Assembly (NCBI RefSeq): GCF_009650765.1
Contig: NZ_CP045740.1
Span: 1,612,001 to 1,676,000 of the forward strand
DNA length: 64,000 nucleotides
Source of the DNA: Streptomyces sp. SUK 48
GTDB lineage: Bacteria > Actinomycetota > Actinomycetes > Streptomycetales > Streptomycetaceae
Reading direction: 5' to 3'
Shown: positions 50,068-59,729 of the stretch, one piece after another
Layout of the letters: each line of letters opens with the position of its first letter
Position numbering within the stretch: position 1 is the first letter of the stretch
Notes under the pieces: model-generated
What the model was told of the DNA's origin: nothing
The model's input: only the letters and a program-made list of their open reading frames with translations
Database searches by the model: none
Translations under genes and position numbers: made by a program

Positions 50068-52218
50068 ATGACAGAGCGTCAGGCCGCGCCCGGGACACAG
50101 GGTGCGTCGGTGTCGAAAGAGACGAAGCCAAGGGAGCGCAGCGACCGCGCGCCGAGGAACGTCGACACCGACAACGAGCACACTGTGTCCCGGGCGCAGA
50201 AGAAGAAGGACCGTCCGTGGCTCATGCGGACGTACGCCGGCCACTCGACGGCCGAGGCGTCCAACGAGCTGTACCGGCGCAACCTCGACAAGGGCCAGAC
50301 GGGTCTGTCGGTGGCGTTCGACCTGCCGACGCAGACCGGCTACGACCCCGACCACATCCTCGCCCGCGGCGAGGTCGGCCGGGTGGGCGTGCCCGTCTCG
50401 CACGTCGGTGACATGCGCCGGCTGTTCCAGGACATCCCCCTGGAGCAGATGAACACCTCGATGACGATCAACGCCACCGCCATGTGGCTGCTGGCGCTCT
50501 ACCAGGTCGTCGCCGAGGAGCAGGGCGCGGACATCACCAAGCTCCAGGGCACGACCCAGAACGACATCGTCAAGGAGTACCTGTCCCGCGGCACGCACGT
50601 CTTCCCGCCGGGACCCTCGCTCCGCCTGACGACGGACATGATCGCGTACACGGTCTCCCACATCCCGAAGTGGAACCCGATCAACATCTGCAGCTACCAC
50701 CTGCAGGAGGCCGGGGCCACGCCGGTGCAGGAGATCGCGTACGCGATGTCCACCGCGATCGCCGTGCTGGACGCCGTGCGCGACAGCGGCCAGGTGCCGC
50801 AGGAGCGCATGGGCGACGTGGTCGCGCGCATCTCCTTCTTCGTCAACGCGGGCGTCCGCTTCGTCGAGGAGATGTGCAAGATGCGGGCGTTCGGCCGCAT
50901 CTGGGACCAGGTCACCCGCGAGCGGTACGGCATCGAGAACCCCAAGCAGCGCCGCTTCCGCTACGGCGTCCAGGTCAACTCCCTCGGCCTGACCGAGGCG
51001 CAGCCGGAGAACAACGTCCAGCGGATCGTGCTGGAGATGCTGGCCGTGACGCTGTCCAAGGACGCCCGCGCGCGGGCCGTCCAGCTCCCGGCCTGGAACG
51101 AGGCGCTGGGCCTGCCCCGCCCCTGGGACCAGCAGTGGAGCCTGCGCATCCAGCAGGTGCTCGCCTACGAGAGCGACCTGCTGGAGTACGAGGACATCTT
51201 CGACGGCTCGAAGGTGATCGAGGCCAAGGTGGCGCAGCTGGTCACCGACTCCCTCGCGGAGATGGAGCGGATCGAGGAGATGGGCGGCGCGATGGCCGCC
51301 GTCGAGTCCGGCTATCTCAAGTCCCAGCTGGTCTCCTCGCACGCCGAGCGCCGGGCCCGGATCGAGTCCGGCGACGAGAAGATCATCGGGGTCAACGCCT
51401 TCGAGGGCACCGAGCCCAACCCGCTCACCGCCGACCTGGACACCGCGATCCAGACGGTGGACCCGGCGGTGGAGGCCCGGGTCATCGCCTCGCTGCAAGC
51501 CTGGCGGGACACCCGCTACCAGCCGCCGTTCAACCACCCGCGCCCCTGCAAGGCGCTGGAGCGGCTGAAGGAGGCCGCCCGGGGCACCGGCAACCTGATG
51601 GAGGCCACCCTGGAGTGCGCCCGGGCCGGGGCCACGACCGGCGAGTGGGCGGGCGCGCTGCGCGAGGTGTTCGGCGAGTACCGGGCGCCCACCGGGGTCT
51701 CCTCCGCGCCGGTGGCCGTCCCCGTCGAGGCCGGCTCGGCGCTCGCCGAGGTGCGCGCCAAGGTGGACGCCACCGCCCGCGACCTGGGCGTCGGCAAGCT
51801 GCGCTTCCTGGTCGGCAAGCCGGGCCTGGACGGGCACTCCAACGGTGCCGAGCAGATCGCCGTGCGCGCCCGCGACGCCGGCTTCGAGGTGGTCTACCAG
51901 GGCATCCGGCTCACCCCCGAGCAGATCGTGGACGCGGCCCTCGCCGAGGACGTGCACGCGGTCGGCCTGTCGATCCTGTCCGGCTCGCACGCCCAGCTGG
52001 TCCCGGACGTGCTCCAGCGCCTGCGTGTGGCGGGTGCCACAGATATACCGGTGATCGCAGGTGGCATCATCCCGAACGGTGACGCCGAGCAGCTCAGGGC
52101 CGCCGGCGTGGCCGCCGTCTTCACCCCGAAGGACTTCGACATCACCGGGATCATCGGCCGCATCGTCGACGAGATCCGGACCGCGAACAAGCTCGACCCC
52201 TTGGAGGTCCCCGCATGA
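50068..52218 (+). CDS. meaA: Ethylmalonyl-CoA mutase (MeaA)
   Basis: A 716-residue coenzyme-B12 mutase. The TIM-barrel substrate domain starts at RPWLMRTYAGHSTAEASNELYRRN and includes SVAFDLPTQTGYDPDH and QGTTQNDIVKEYLSRGT. The B12 domain near residue 580 has KPGLDGHSNGAEQIAVRARDAGFEV with the DxHxxG ligand motif, and LSILSGSH. The sequence shows the ethylmalonyl-CoA mutase type rather than methylmalonyl-CoA mutase. The N-terminal ~50 residues before RPWLM are a hydrophilic extension, longer than the S. coelicolor form I recall. ATGA overlap with the downstream lyase. Confidence 0.93.
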   Translation: MTERQAAPGTQGASVSKETKPRERSDRAPRNVDTDNEHTVSRAQKKKDRPWLMRTYAGHSTAEASNELYRRNLDKGQTGLSVAFDLPTQTGYDPDHILARGEVGRVGVPVSHVGDMRRLFQDIPLEQMNTSMTINATAMWLLALYQVVAEEQGADITKLQGTTQNDIVKEYLSRGTHVFPPGPSLRLTTDMIAYTVSHIPKWNPINICSYHLQEAGATPVQEIAYAMSTAIAVLDAVRDSGQVPQERMGDVVARISFFVNAGVRFVEEMCKMRAFGRIWDQVTRERYGIENPKQRRFRYGVQVNSLGLTEAQPENNVQRIVLEMLAVTLSKDARARAVQLPAWNEALGLPRPWDQQWSLRIQQVLAYESDLLEYEDIFDGSKVIEAKVAQLVTDSLAEMERIEEMGGAMAAVESGYLKSQLVSSHAERRARIESGDEKIIGVNAFEGTEPNPLTADLDTAIQTVDPAVEARVIASLQAWRDTRYQPPFNHPRPCKALERLKEAARGTGNLMEATLECARAGATTGEWAGALREVFGEYRAPTGVSSAPVAVPVEAGSALAEVRAKVDATARDLGVGKLRFLVGKPGLDGHSNGAEQIAVRARDAGFEVVYQGIRLTPEQIVDAALAEDVHAVGLSILSGSHAQLVPDVLQRLRVAGATDIPVIAGGIIPNGDAEQLRAAGVAAVFTPKDFDITGIIGRIVDEIRTANKLDPLEVPA

Positions 52219-53228
52219 CCGCCCGCCCGTCTCCCGCCACCACCCCTGCGGCGAGCGGCTCCGCCGCGCCCCTTTTCGATCGCCTCCGTCCCCGGCGTTC
52301 GTGCCTCGCCGTACCCGGCTCGAACCCGCGCTTCCTGGAGAAGGCGCAGGGTCTGCCGGCGGACCAGGTCTTCCTGGACCTGGAGGACGCGTGCGCGCCG
52401 CTCGCCAAGCCCGAGGCGCGGCACACCATCGTCAAGTTCCTCAACGAGGGCGACTGGACGGGCAAGACGCGGGTGGTCCGCGTCAACGACTGGACGACCG
52501 AGTGGACGTACCGCGATGTCGTGACGGTCGTCGAGGGCGCCGGGCCGAACCTCGACTGCATCATGCTGCCGAAGGTGCAGAACGCCGAGCAGATCGTGGC
52601 GCTCGACCTGCTGCTCACCCAGATCGAGAAGACGATGGGCTTCGAGGTCGGCCGGATCGGCATCGAGGCGCAGATCGAGAACGCGCAGGGCCTGAACAAC
52701 GTCAACGCGATCGCGCAGGCGTCCCCGCGCATCGAGACCATCATCTTCGGCCCGGCCGACTTCATGGCCTCCATCAACATGAAGTCCCTGGTCGTGGGCG
52801 AGCAGCCGCCCGGCTACCCGGCGGACGCCTACCACTACATCCTGATGAAGATCCTGATGGCCGCCCGCGCCAACGACCTCCAGGCGATCGACGGCCCCTA
52901 CCTCCAGATCCGCAACGTCGACGGCTACCGCGAGGTCGCCCAGCGCGCCGCCGCGCTCGGCTTCGACGGCAAGTGGGTGCTGCACCCGGGCCAGGTCGAG
53001 GCGTCCAACGAGATCTTCTCGCCCTCCCAGGAGGACTACGACCACGCCGAGCTGATCCTGGACGCGTACGACTACTACACGTCCGAGGCCGGCGGCAGGA
53101 AGGGCTCCGCGATGCTCGGCGACGAGATGATCGACGAGGCCAGCCGCAAGATGGCCCTGGTCATCTCCGGCAAGGGGCGGGCGGCCGGGATGCGCCGCAC
53201 CACCACGTTCGAGATCCCGGAGGGCTGA
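52215..53228 (+). CDS. HpcH/CitE-family malyl-CoA/beta-methylmalyl-CoA lyase
   Basis: A 337-residue CitE-like TIM-barrel lyase. Features: RRSCLAVPGSNPRFLEKA at the N-terminus, the acidic metal residues in VFLDLEDACAPLAKPEAR, VNDWTTEWTYRDVVTVVEG, and LHPGQVEASNEIFSPSQEDY near the end. In this context it should cleave beta-methylmalyl-CoA to glyoxylate and propionyl-CoA (and malyl-CoA). The start overlaps the meaA stop by four bases. The first 25 residues are Ala/Pro-rich. Confidence 0.9.
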   Translation: MTARPSPATTPAASGSAAPLFDRLRPRRSCLAVPGSNPRFLEKAQGLPADQVFLDLEDACAPLAKPEARHTIVKFLNEGDWTGKTRVVRVNDWTTEWTYRDVVTVVEGAGPNLDCIMLPKVQNAEQIVALDLLLTQIEKTMGFEVGRIGIEAQIENAQGLNNVNAIAQASPRIETIIFGPADFMASINMKSLVVGEQPPGYPADAYHYILMKILMAARANDLQAIDGPYLQIRNVDGYREVAQRAAALGFDGKWVLHPGQVEASNEIFSPSQEDYDHAELILDAYDYYTSEAGGRKGSAMLGDEMIDEASRKMALVISGKGRAAGMRRTTTFEIPEG

Positions 53229-53233
53229 GCGCG

Positions 53234-53803
53234 ATGCAGTTCGGACGCACCTACGAGGAGTTCGAGGTCGGGGCGACGTACAAGCACTGGCCGGGCAAGA
53301 CGGTCACCGAGTACGACGACCACCTGTTCTGCCTCCTCACCATGAACCACCACCCGCTCCACATGGACGCCAACTACGCGGAGAGCACGACGGACTTCGG
53401 CAAGAACGTCGTCGTCGGGAACTACATCTACTCGCTGCTGCTCGGCATGTCCGTGCCGGACATCTCCGGCAAGGCGATCGCCAACCTGGAGATCGAGTCG
53501 CTCAAGCACGTGGCGCCGACCTTCCACGGCGACACGATCTACGGCCAGACGACCGTGCTGGACAAGTGGCCGTCGAAGTCGAAGAACGACCGCGGCATCG
53601 TCTACGTCGAGACCACGGGCTACAAGCAGGACGGCACCCTGGTGTGCGTCTTCCGCCGCAAGGTGATGGTGCCCACCGAGACGTACATCAAGGAGCGCGG
53701 CGGCGAGCAGCCGGGCCGCCCGCCCGTCTCCCACCACCACCCTCGAACGACGCCCCTGCGGGACGACACCCCCCGTTCGGAACCCAAGCAGCAGGAGAAG
53801 TAG
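53234..53803 (+). CDS. MaoC family hydratase (mesaconyl-CoA hydratase role)
   Basis: A 189-residue hot-dog protein. FGRTYEEFEVGATYKHWPGKTVTEYDD, then HLFCLLTMNHHPLHMDANYAE with the catalytic Asp/His, match MaoC-type hydratases. Well-studied mesaconyl-CoA hydratases (Mch) are about twice as long, so the assignment rests on operon context. The C-terminal tail is Pro/His-rich. It lies five bases after the lyase and three before the acyl-CoA dehydrogenase. Confidence 0.82.
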   Translation: MQFGRTYEEFEVGATYKHWPGKTVTEYDDHLFCLLTMNHHPLHMDANYAESTTDFGKNVVVGNYIYSLLLGMSVPDISGKAIANLEIESLKHVAPTFHGDTIYGQTTVLDKWPSKSKNDRGIVYVETTGYKQDGTLVCVFRRKVMVPTETYIKERGGEQPGRPPVSHHHPRTTPLRDDTPRSEPKQQEK

Positions 53804-53806
53804 GCC

Positions 53807-55012
53807 ATGGCCCGTCTCGCCCAGACCGCCGGTCTGACCGACGTCCAGCAGGAGATCGTCTCCACCGTCCGGGACTTCGTCGACAAGGAGATCATCCCGG
53901 TCGCGACCGAGCTGGAGCACCGCGACGAGTACCCGCAGCAGATCGTGGACGGGCTCAAGGAGCTGGGCCTGTTCGGTCTGATGATCCCCGAGGAGTACGG
54001 GGGTCTGGGCGAGTCGCTGCTCACCTACGCGCTGTGCGTGGAGGAGATCGCCCGCGGCTGGATGTCGGTGTCCGGCATCATCAACACCCACTTCATCGTC
54101 GCGTACATGCTCAAGCAGCACGGCACGCAGGAGCAGCGGGACCACTTCCTGCCGCGGATGGCCGCCGGTGACATCCGGGGCGCCTTCTCGATGTCGGAGC
54201 CGGCGCTGGGCTCCGATGTGTCGGCGATCAGCTCCAAGGCGGTCAAGGAGGGCGACGAGTACGTCCTGACCGGCCAGAAGATGTGGCTGACCAACGGCGG
54301 CACGTCGTCCCTGGTGGCCGTCCTGGTGCGCAGCGACGAGGGCCACCCGGAGGGGACCGCCCCGCACAAGTCCATGACCACCTTCCTGGTCGAGAAGGAG
54401 CCGGGCTTCGGCGAGGTCCGCCCGGGCCTCACCATCCCCGGCAAGATCGACAAGATGGGCTACAAGGGCGTCGACACCACCGAGCTGATCATGGACGGGC
54501 TGCGCGTCCCGGCCGATCGGGTGCTCGGCGGCGTCACCGGCCGAGGTTTTTACCAAATGATGGACGGCGTCGAGGTCGGCCGCGTCAATGTCGCGGCCCG
54601 CGGCTGCGGTGTCGCCCAGCGCGCCTTCGAGCTGGGTGTGCGGTACGCCCAGCAGCGGCACACCTTCGGCAAGGCGATCGCCCAGCACCAGGCCATCCAG
54701 TTCAAGCTGGCCGAGATGGCGACCAAGGTCGAGGCCGCGCACGCGATGATGGTCAACGCGGCGCGCAAAAAGGACTCCGGGCAGCGAAACGACCTGGAGG
54801 CCGGCATGGCGAAGTACCTCGCCTCCGAGTACTGCAAGGAGGTCGTGGAGGACGCCTTCCGCATCCACGGCGGGTACGGTTTCTCCAAGGAGTACGAGAT
54901 CGAGCGCCTGTATCGTGAGGCGCCGATGCTGCTCATCGGTGAAGGTACCGCCGAGATCCAGAAAATGATCATCGGCCGCAGGTTGCTCGAAGAGTATCGA
55001 TTCCAGGGCTGA
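53807..55012 (+). CDS. Acyl-CoA dehydrogenase (methylsuccinyl-CoA dehydrogenase role)
   Basis: A 401-residue flavoprotein of the acyl-CoA dehydrogenase family. FAD/substrate segments include AFSMSEPALGSDVSAISSKA and YVLTGQKMWLTNGG; the catalytic-base region is IGEGTAEIQKMIIGRRL near 380. In the pathway it would oxidise (2S)-methylsuccinyl-CoA to mesaconyl-CoA. Other members of this family act on isobutyryl- or glutaryl-CoA, so context is decisive. It ends the operon; the psd gene starts 180 bases further on. Confidence 0.85.
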   Translation: MARLAQTAGLTDVQQEIVSTVRDFVDKEIIPVATELEHRDEYPQQIVDGLKELGLFGLMIPEEYGGLGESLLTYALCVEEIARGWMSVSGIINTHFIVAYMLKQHGTQEQRDHFLPRMAAGDIRGAFSMSEPALGSDVSAISSKAVKEGDEYVLTGQKMWLTNGGTSSLVAVLVRSDEGHPEGTAPHKSMTTFLVEKEPGFGEVRPGLTIPGKIDKMGYKGVDTTELIMDGLRVPADRVLGGVTGRGFYQMMDGVEVGRVNVAARGCGVAQRAFELGVRYAQQRHTFGKAIAQHQAIQFKLAEMATKVEAAHAMMVNAARKKDSGQRNDLEAGMAKYLASEYCKEVVEDAFRIHGGYGFSKEYEIERLYREAPMLLIGEGTAEIQKMIIGRRLLEEYRFQG

Positions 55013-55192
55013 TTGTCCGCATACGGGGTGTTTTCTTCGAGGGGAAGATCACACCCCGTAGAGGTTGTTCAGCCGGTCTTCGGCCGCCGACTCGGCTTCC
55101 TGGCTTGCCCAGTTGTGGCCCGCGCCCGGTACGATCCCCGGAAAGCCGCCGTCCCCCGTCTTGCGCGGCATCATCCGCTACGAAGGTCATCC

Positions 55193-55849
55193 ATGCCCCA
55201 CAGCCAAACCTCTGCACCTCGCGACAGCCGAGCCGGCGTACGCCTCGCGCGCGGAGCATCGCCGTGGCTTCTCCCGACCGTCGCCACCGCAGCCCTCAGC
55301 CTGGCCCGCGCCCGCCGCTCGGGCGCGGCCAAGGCCGTCGCCGTGCCCGCCACCGCGCTCGCGGCGGGCATGCTGTGGTTCTTCCGCGACCCCGAGCGAG
55401 AGATCGCCCCCGGCCGGGTCATCTGCCCGGCCGACGGTGTGGTGCAGAGCATCATGCCCTGGAAGGACGGCCGCACCCGCGTCGCCATCTTCATGAGCCC
55501 GCTCAATGTTCATGTCAACCGCGCGCCGCTGGCGGGCACGGTGACGTCGGTCGAGCACATCCCCGGCGGCTTTGTTCCGGCTTTCAACAAGGAGAGCGAG
55601 AACAACGAGCGCGTAGTCTGGCATTTCGACACCGAACTCGGCGACATCGAGATGATCCAGATCGCCGGCGCGGTGGCCCGTCGCATCGTGCCCTACATCC
55701 CTTCGGGCACGAAGGTCGAGCAGGGCGACCGTATCGGTCTGATCCGCTTCGGCTCGCGTGTCGATCTCTACCTGCCCGAGGGCGTGGAGGTGGCGGTCGA
55801 GGTCGGACAGAAGACCGTGGCTGGGGTGACTCGCATTGACCGTGATTGA
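55193..55849 (+). CDS. psd: Phosphatidylserine decarboxylase proenzyme
   Basis: A 218-residue PSD of the short (archaeal-type/PSD-A) class. An N-terminal membrane stretch (about 22-60) is followed by MLWFFRDPEREIAPG, ICPADGVVQSI, IFMSPLNVHVNRAPLAG and the self-cleavage site GLIRFGSRVDLYLPEG (Gly187-Ser188). Cleavage there makes the pyruvoyl cofactor for converting phosphatidylserine to phosphatidylethanolamine. Start at 55193; ribosome site is GAAGGTC. It overlaps pssA by 14 bases. Confidence 0.93.
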   Translation: MPHSQTSAPRDSRAGVRLARGASPWLLPTVATAALSLARARRSGAAKAVAVPATALAAGMLWFFRDPEREIAPGRVICPADGVVQSIMPWKDGRTRVAIFMSPLNVHVNRAPLAGTVTSVEHIPGGFVPAFNKESENNERVVWHFDTELGDIEMIQIAGAVARRIVPYIPSGTKVEQGDRIGLIRFGSRVDLYLPEGVEVAVEVGQKTVAGVTRIDRD

Positions 55850-56693
55850 TCCGGAGACCCAGGCGAACTGGGTGCCCGAGGCCGACGATGTGGACGAAGA
55901 GGAGGAGATGCCGCTCTCGCTCCGCTTGTCGATAGCGGACACCCTCACGCTCGGTAACGCCACGTGCGGGTTCATGGCGGTGTACTTCACCACCACCGGC
56001 ATCCTGATCCCGCACCTGACCGGGAACGACGAGTCCGCGGGCATGGCGCGGCACAGCGCCGCCACGGCCGTCATCCTGATGCTCTGCGCGGCGGTGTTCG
56101 ACCTCTTCGACGGGCTGGTGGCACGCAAGCTGCGGTCCTCGCCGATGGGGGCGGAGCTGGACAACCTCTCCGACCTGATCAGCTTCGGGCTGGCGCCCGC
56201 GTACTTCGTCCTCGTCTACGGCATGGTCGCGGACGACGCGCACCAGAGAGTGGCGGCGCTCGGGGCAATCGTGGTGCTCCTGGCCGTCGTCCTGCGGCTC
56301 GCCCGCTTCTCGTGCGTGACGATGAAGGACGGCGTGTTCCAGGGGATGCCCTCGCCGTTCGGCGCGCTCACCGTGGTCTCGATCGTGCTCCTGGAGCTGC
56401 CGTTCGTGGCGACGCTGCTGGCGATCGTCGGTACGGCGTGGCTGATGGTGAGCCGGGTCGAGTACCCGAAGCCGCGGGGGCGGCTCGCCGGGGCGATGCT
56501 GTCCTGGATCGTCCTGTCCATGGGCCTCCTGGCAGCCTGGGCCTTCGACGCTCCGAGCGGCCAGCTGCTCCTTCAGACGGGGTGTGCGCTCCAGCTGGTC
56601 ATGGGCGCGGTGATCCCGCTGTTCGCCACGGCGCGGCGGGTGAACAACTTCCGCGACAACCGGCGGGAGGCGCGGGCGGCGCAGTTGCCGTGA
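55836..56693 (+). CDS. pssA: CDP-alcohol phosphatidyltransferase, phosphatidylserine synthase
   Basis: A 285-residue membrane protein with about eight membrane segments. The full CDP-alcohol transferase motif is present: DLFDGLVARKLRSSPMG, then ELDNLSD. It makes phosphatidylserine from CDP-diacylglycerol and serine, the substrate of the preceding psd. The N-terminus is acidic. The start given is TTG at 55836; GTG at 55842 is a strong alternative (GTGATTGA contains the psd stop). It is followed by a hairpin with a T-rich end. Confidence 0.9.
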   Translation: MTVIDPETQANWVPEADDVDEEEEMPLSLRLSIADTLTLGNATCGFMAVYFTTTGILIPHLTGNDESAGMARHSAATAVILMLCAAVFDLFDGLVARKLRSSPMGAELDNLSDLISFGLAPAYFVLVYGMVADDAHQRVAALGAIVVLLAVVLRLARFSCVTMKDGVFQGMPSPFGALTVVSIVLLELPFVATLLAIVGTAWLMVSRVEYPKPRGRLAGAMLSWIVLSMGLLAAWAFDAPSGQLLLQTGCALQLVMGAVIPLFATARRVNNFRDNRREARAAQLP

Positions 56694-56707
56694 CGGCGTC
56701 TTGACCG

Positions 56708-56745
56708 AGGGCCCCGAATCCAGGGTTGGCTGGGTTCGGGGCCCT
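56708..56745. terminator. Terminator between pssA and glycerate kinase
   Basis: AGGGCCCCGAA with its complement, plus inner CCAG/CTGG pairs, and T-rich sequence (TTGTCTTTT) after the arms on the plus strand. It lies 15 bases after the pssA stop and also ends 47 bases before the convergent glycerate kinase stop. Confidence 0.85.
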
Positions 56746-56791
56746 TGTCTTTTCGGCCGGGGCGGGGGCGTGCCGGTTCCCGGCGCCAGGG

Positions 56792-57939
56792 TTACGTCAG
56801 GAGGTCCTCGGCGATGTGGGACGCGAGGCGTTCCAGGAGCGGGCCGGCGTCCGTGACGCAGCGGGAGACGTCGGGCTCGACGGACGTCAGGGGGTAGGCG
56901 CGGCTGATCCCGGCCGACCGCAGCGCGGCCTCCTCCAGTGCCAGCCGCCCGCACACCGCCACGGCCTCCTTGCCCGCCGCGCGCGCCGCCGCCGCGACCC
57001 CGGCCGGGGCCTTGCCGTGCAGCGTCTGCTCGTCCAGGGAGCCCTCGCCGGTGATCACCAGGGATGCCCGGGCCAGCGCGGGGGCGAAGCCGAGGACGTC
57101 GAGCATGATCTCGATCCCGGGCCGGAACCGCGCGCCGAGCAGCAGCGCGCCGTAGCCGATGCCGCCCGCAGCCCCCGCGCCCGGCGCCGCCGCGTACTCC
57201 ACCGCCCGCGCCCCGGCCGCGGCCTCCAGCACCGTCACGTAGTGTCCGAGCGCCGCGTCCAGCGCCCGTACGTCCTCCGGCGAGGCCCCCTTCTGCGGGC
57301 CGTACACCGCGGGCGCGCCCTTCGGGCCGGTCAGCGGGTTGTCGACGTCGCTGGCGAGCACCAGGGAGACCGAGGACAGCCGGGGGTCGAGACCGGAGAG
57401 GTCGGCGCGGGCCAGACCGGCCAGGCCGCCGCCCCCCGGCGGCACCGGCTCCCCGTCCGCCCCAGGAACCGCGCCCCGAGCGCCGTCAGCATCCCGGCGC
57501 CGCCGTCCGTCGTGGCGCTGCCGCCGACGCCGAACACGATCGTCCGGGCGCCCGCGTCCAGCGCGGCCCGCAGCAGCTCACCGGAGCCGTACGTGGCGGC
57601 CGTCAGCGGCGCGAAGACGCCGGCCGGCAGCCGGTGCAGCCCGCTGGCCTCGGCCATCTCCACCACCGCGGTGCCGTCGCGCAGCGCGAACGCCGCCGTC
57701 ACCGGCTCCCCCAGCGGCCCGGCCACCCGCACCTGCCGGCGCTCGAACCCGGCCGCGACCGCCGCCGCCACCGTCCCGTCGCCGCCGTCCGCGACGGGCA
57801 GCGCCTCGACCTCCAGGTCCGGCACCACCCGGCGCAGCCCGGCCGTCACCCGCTCGGCGACCTGCACGGCCGTCAGCGAGCCCTTGAACTTGTCCGCGGC
57901 GATGAGTACCCGACGGCTCTCACCCACAGCTTCCGCCAC
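56792..57939 (-). pseudogene. Glycerate kinase, broken by one frameshift
   Basis: The N-terminal frame (GTG 57939 to about 57465) reads VLIAADKFKGSLTAVQVAERV, LPVADGGDGT and VFGVGGSATTDGGAGML. Near 57460-57463, a run of four C on the plus strand (G on the gene strand), homology moves to a second frame, which continues VSLVLASDVDNPL, KGASPEDVRALD, SLVITGEGSLDEQTLHGK to a normal end at 56792. One extra G would give a typical glycerate-2-kinase (GlxK family) of about 380 residues. All other parts are intact. Either a recent mutation or an assembly error. Confidence 0.88.
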
Positions 57940-58103
57940 CTTGCCATCCCCTTGCTCTCCGGGCCCCGCGCTCGTCGGGGCCAGTCGCGCCGCTGCGACC
58001 CTAACCTCGGCGCCCCCTCGCCGTCATGCCCCGACCACGGGCTGAGCAGGGCCGGGAGGGCGGGCGCGCGAGCGGTGCCGGGAAAAACGGGTAGGCCCCT
58101 GGC

Positions 58104-59207
58104 ATGAGCAGCAGCGAGCACACCGCGTCCGCCGCTCTCGCCGATCCCGGTGAGAGGGGCGGTCTCGCCGACCGGATCCACGGCGGCTGGCTCGGCCGGA
58201 TCGCGGGCAACATGCTCGGCAAGCCGGTCGAGCAGGGCGAGGTGTGGACCCGCGCGCGCATCGACCGCTACCTCGGCGGCTCCGGGGCGCTGCCGCTCAC
58301 CGACTACCTGCCCGAGCCCGCCGACCCGGCCGACACCGCCCTGCTGCGCCCCGAGTGGCGCTCCTGCGTCCGGGGGCGTGTCCACGGCAGCTGCCGCGAC
58401 GACGACGTGGACTACACGGTCCTCGGACTGCACCTGCTGGAGAGCCGCGGCTTCGGCTTCAGCACCGAGGACGTCGGCGAGCTGTGGCTGCTGCGGCTGC
58501 CGTACCTCCAGACCTTCACCGCGGAGCGGGCGGCGTACCGCAATCTGGCGAACGGGCTGCGGCCGCCGCTGACGGCGACGTACGACAACCCGTACCAGGA
58601 GTGGATCGGCGCCCTCATCCGCGCGGACGTCTTCGGCTGGGCCTGCCCCGGCGAGCCGGTGCGCGCGGCCGGTCTGGCGCGCCGGGACGCCGTGCTGTCG
58701 CACACGGGCAACGGGGTCTACGGCGCCATGTTCGCCGCCGCGCTGATCGCGGCCGCCTTCACCGCGCCGACCGTACGGGCCGCGCTGGAGAGCGCGCTCG
58801 GCGTGATCCCGGCGAGCAGCCGCCTCGCCCGTACCGTGCGCCGGGTCCTGTCGCTGCACGAGGCCGGGCTGGGCTGGGCGGAGACCGTGGACACCGTGAC
58901 CGGGGAGAGTCCGGGGGGCTGGATCCACGTCGTGCCGAACGCGGCCGTCCTCACCGCGGGGCTGCTGTACGGCGACGACGACTTCACCCGTACCCTCGCG
59001 CTGACCGTGCGCGGCGGTCTGGACACCGACTCCAACGGGGCGACGGCGGGTTCGGTGGCCGGGGTCCGCACCGGCGCCGCCGCGCTGCCCGGCCGGTGGA
59101 AGGACCCGCTGGAAGACACGGTCCGCAGCGCGGTGTTCGGGTTCGACGGGGTGCGGATCAGCGCGCTGGCCGAACGCACCGTGCGCCTGACGCGCGGCGG
59201 TTCGTAG
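58104..59207 (+). CDS. ADP-ribosylglycohydrolase family protein
   Basis: A 367-residue all-helical ADP-ribosylglycohydrolase (ARH/DraG-like). Metal-binding segments: DRIHGGWLGRIAGNMLGKPVEQG at the start, CRDDDVDYTVLGLHLLE, and GLDTDSNGATAGSVAGVRTGA near 300. The typical family removes ADP-ribose from proteins or small molecules; some members hydrolyse nucleoside compounds. The start at 58104 is 164 bases from the divergent glycerate kinase. The NUDIX gene follows 27 bases later, then the sirtuin. Confidence 0.85.
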   Translation: MSSSEHTASAALADPGERGGLADRIHGGWLGRIAGNMLGKPVEQGEVWTRARIDRYLGGSGALPLTDYLPEPADPADTALLRPEWRSCVRGRVHGSCRDDDVDYTVLGLHLLESRGFGFSTEDVGELWLLRLPYLQTFTAERAAYRNLANGLRPPLTATYDNPYQEWIGALIRADVFGWACPGEPVRAAGLARRDAVLSHTGNGVYGAMFAAALIAAAFTAPTVRAALESALGVIPASSRLARTVRRVLSLHEAGLGWAETVDTVTGESPGGWIHVVPNAAVLTAGLLYGDDDFTRTLALTVRGGLDTDSNGATAGSVAGVRTGAAALPGRWKDPLEDTVRSAVFGFDGVRISALAERTVRLTRGGS

Positions 59208-59234
59208 CCCGGCCGGGCTGGATACCCTTCCGCC

Positions 59235-59729
59235 ATGGCCTCCACCGCTGACTACGCCGCGTACATCGCCTCGCTGCCCCGGGTGCTCGCCGGGGCCGCC
59301 GTGCTCTTCCGGGACGGGGCGGGGCGCGTGCTGCTCGTCGAGCCCGACTACCGCGAGGGATGGGGGCTTCCGGGCGGCACGGTGGAGTCGGACGGCGGGG
59401 AGACACCCCGGCAGGGGGCCCGGCGGGAGACGCTGGAGGAGATCGGGCTCGACCGGGCGCCCGGACGGCTGCTCGCCGTGGACTGGGTGCCGGGGACGGG
59501 ACGGCCGCCGCTGGTGGCGTACGTGTACGACGGCGGAGTGCTCGCGGAGGACGAGCTGGGCGCGATCCGGCTCCAGGAGGAGGAACTGCTGTCCTGGCGG
59601 CTGGTCCCCCGCGCGGAGCTGGCCGCGCACCTCCCCGGCGCCCTCGGCCGCCGCGTCCTCGCCGCGCTCGACGCCCTCGACGGCGGCTGCGGCCCGGCCG
59701 AGCTGGAGAACGGCCACCGGGTGGGCTGA
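59235..59729 (+). CDS. NUDIX hydrolase
   Basis: A 164-residue NUDIX protein. The box reads GLPGGTVESDGGETPRQGA, then RRETLEEIGLDR; REUxEExGU is intact, but two residues more than usual lie between the first Gly and the first Glu. It hydrolyses a nucleoside diphosphate linked to another group; the substrate is unknown. Located between the ADP-ribosylglycohydrolase and the sirtuin, an association with ADP-ribose or NAD metabolism is a reasonable guess (inference). Confidence 0.82.
   Translation: MASTADYAAYIASLPRVLAGAAVLFRDGAGRVLLVEPDYREGWGLPGGTVESDGGETPRQGARRETLEEIGLDRAPGRLLAVDWVPGTGRPPLVAYVYDGGVLAEDELGAIRLQEEELLSWRLVPRAELAAHLPGALGRRVLAALDALDGGCGPAELENGHRVG

Noticed and set aside
48562..51990. 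Minus-strand frame of 1142 codons opposite ccr and meaA
   Set aside because: Shadow of two well-supported genes; no domain recognised.
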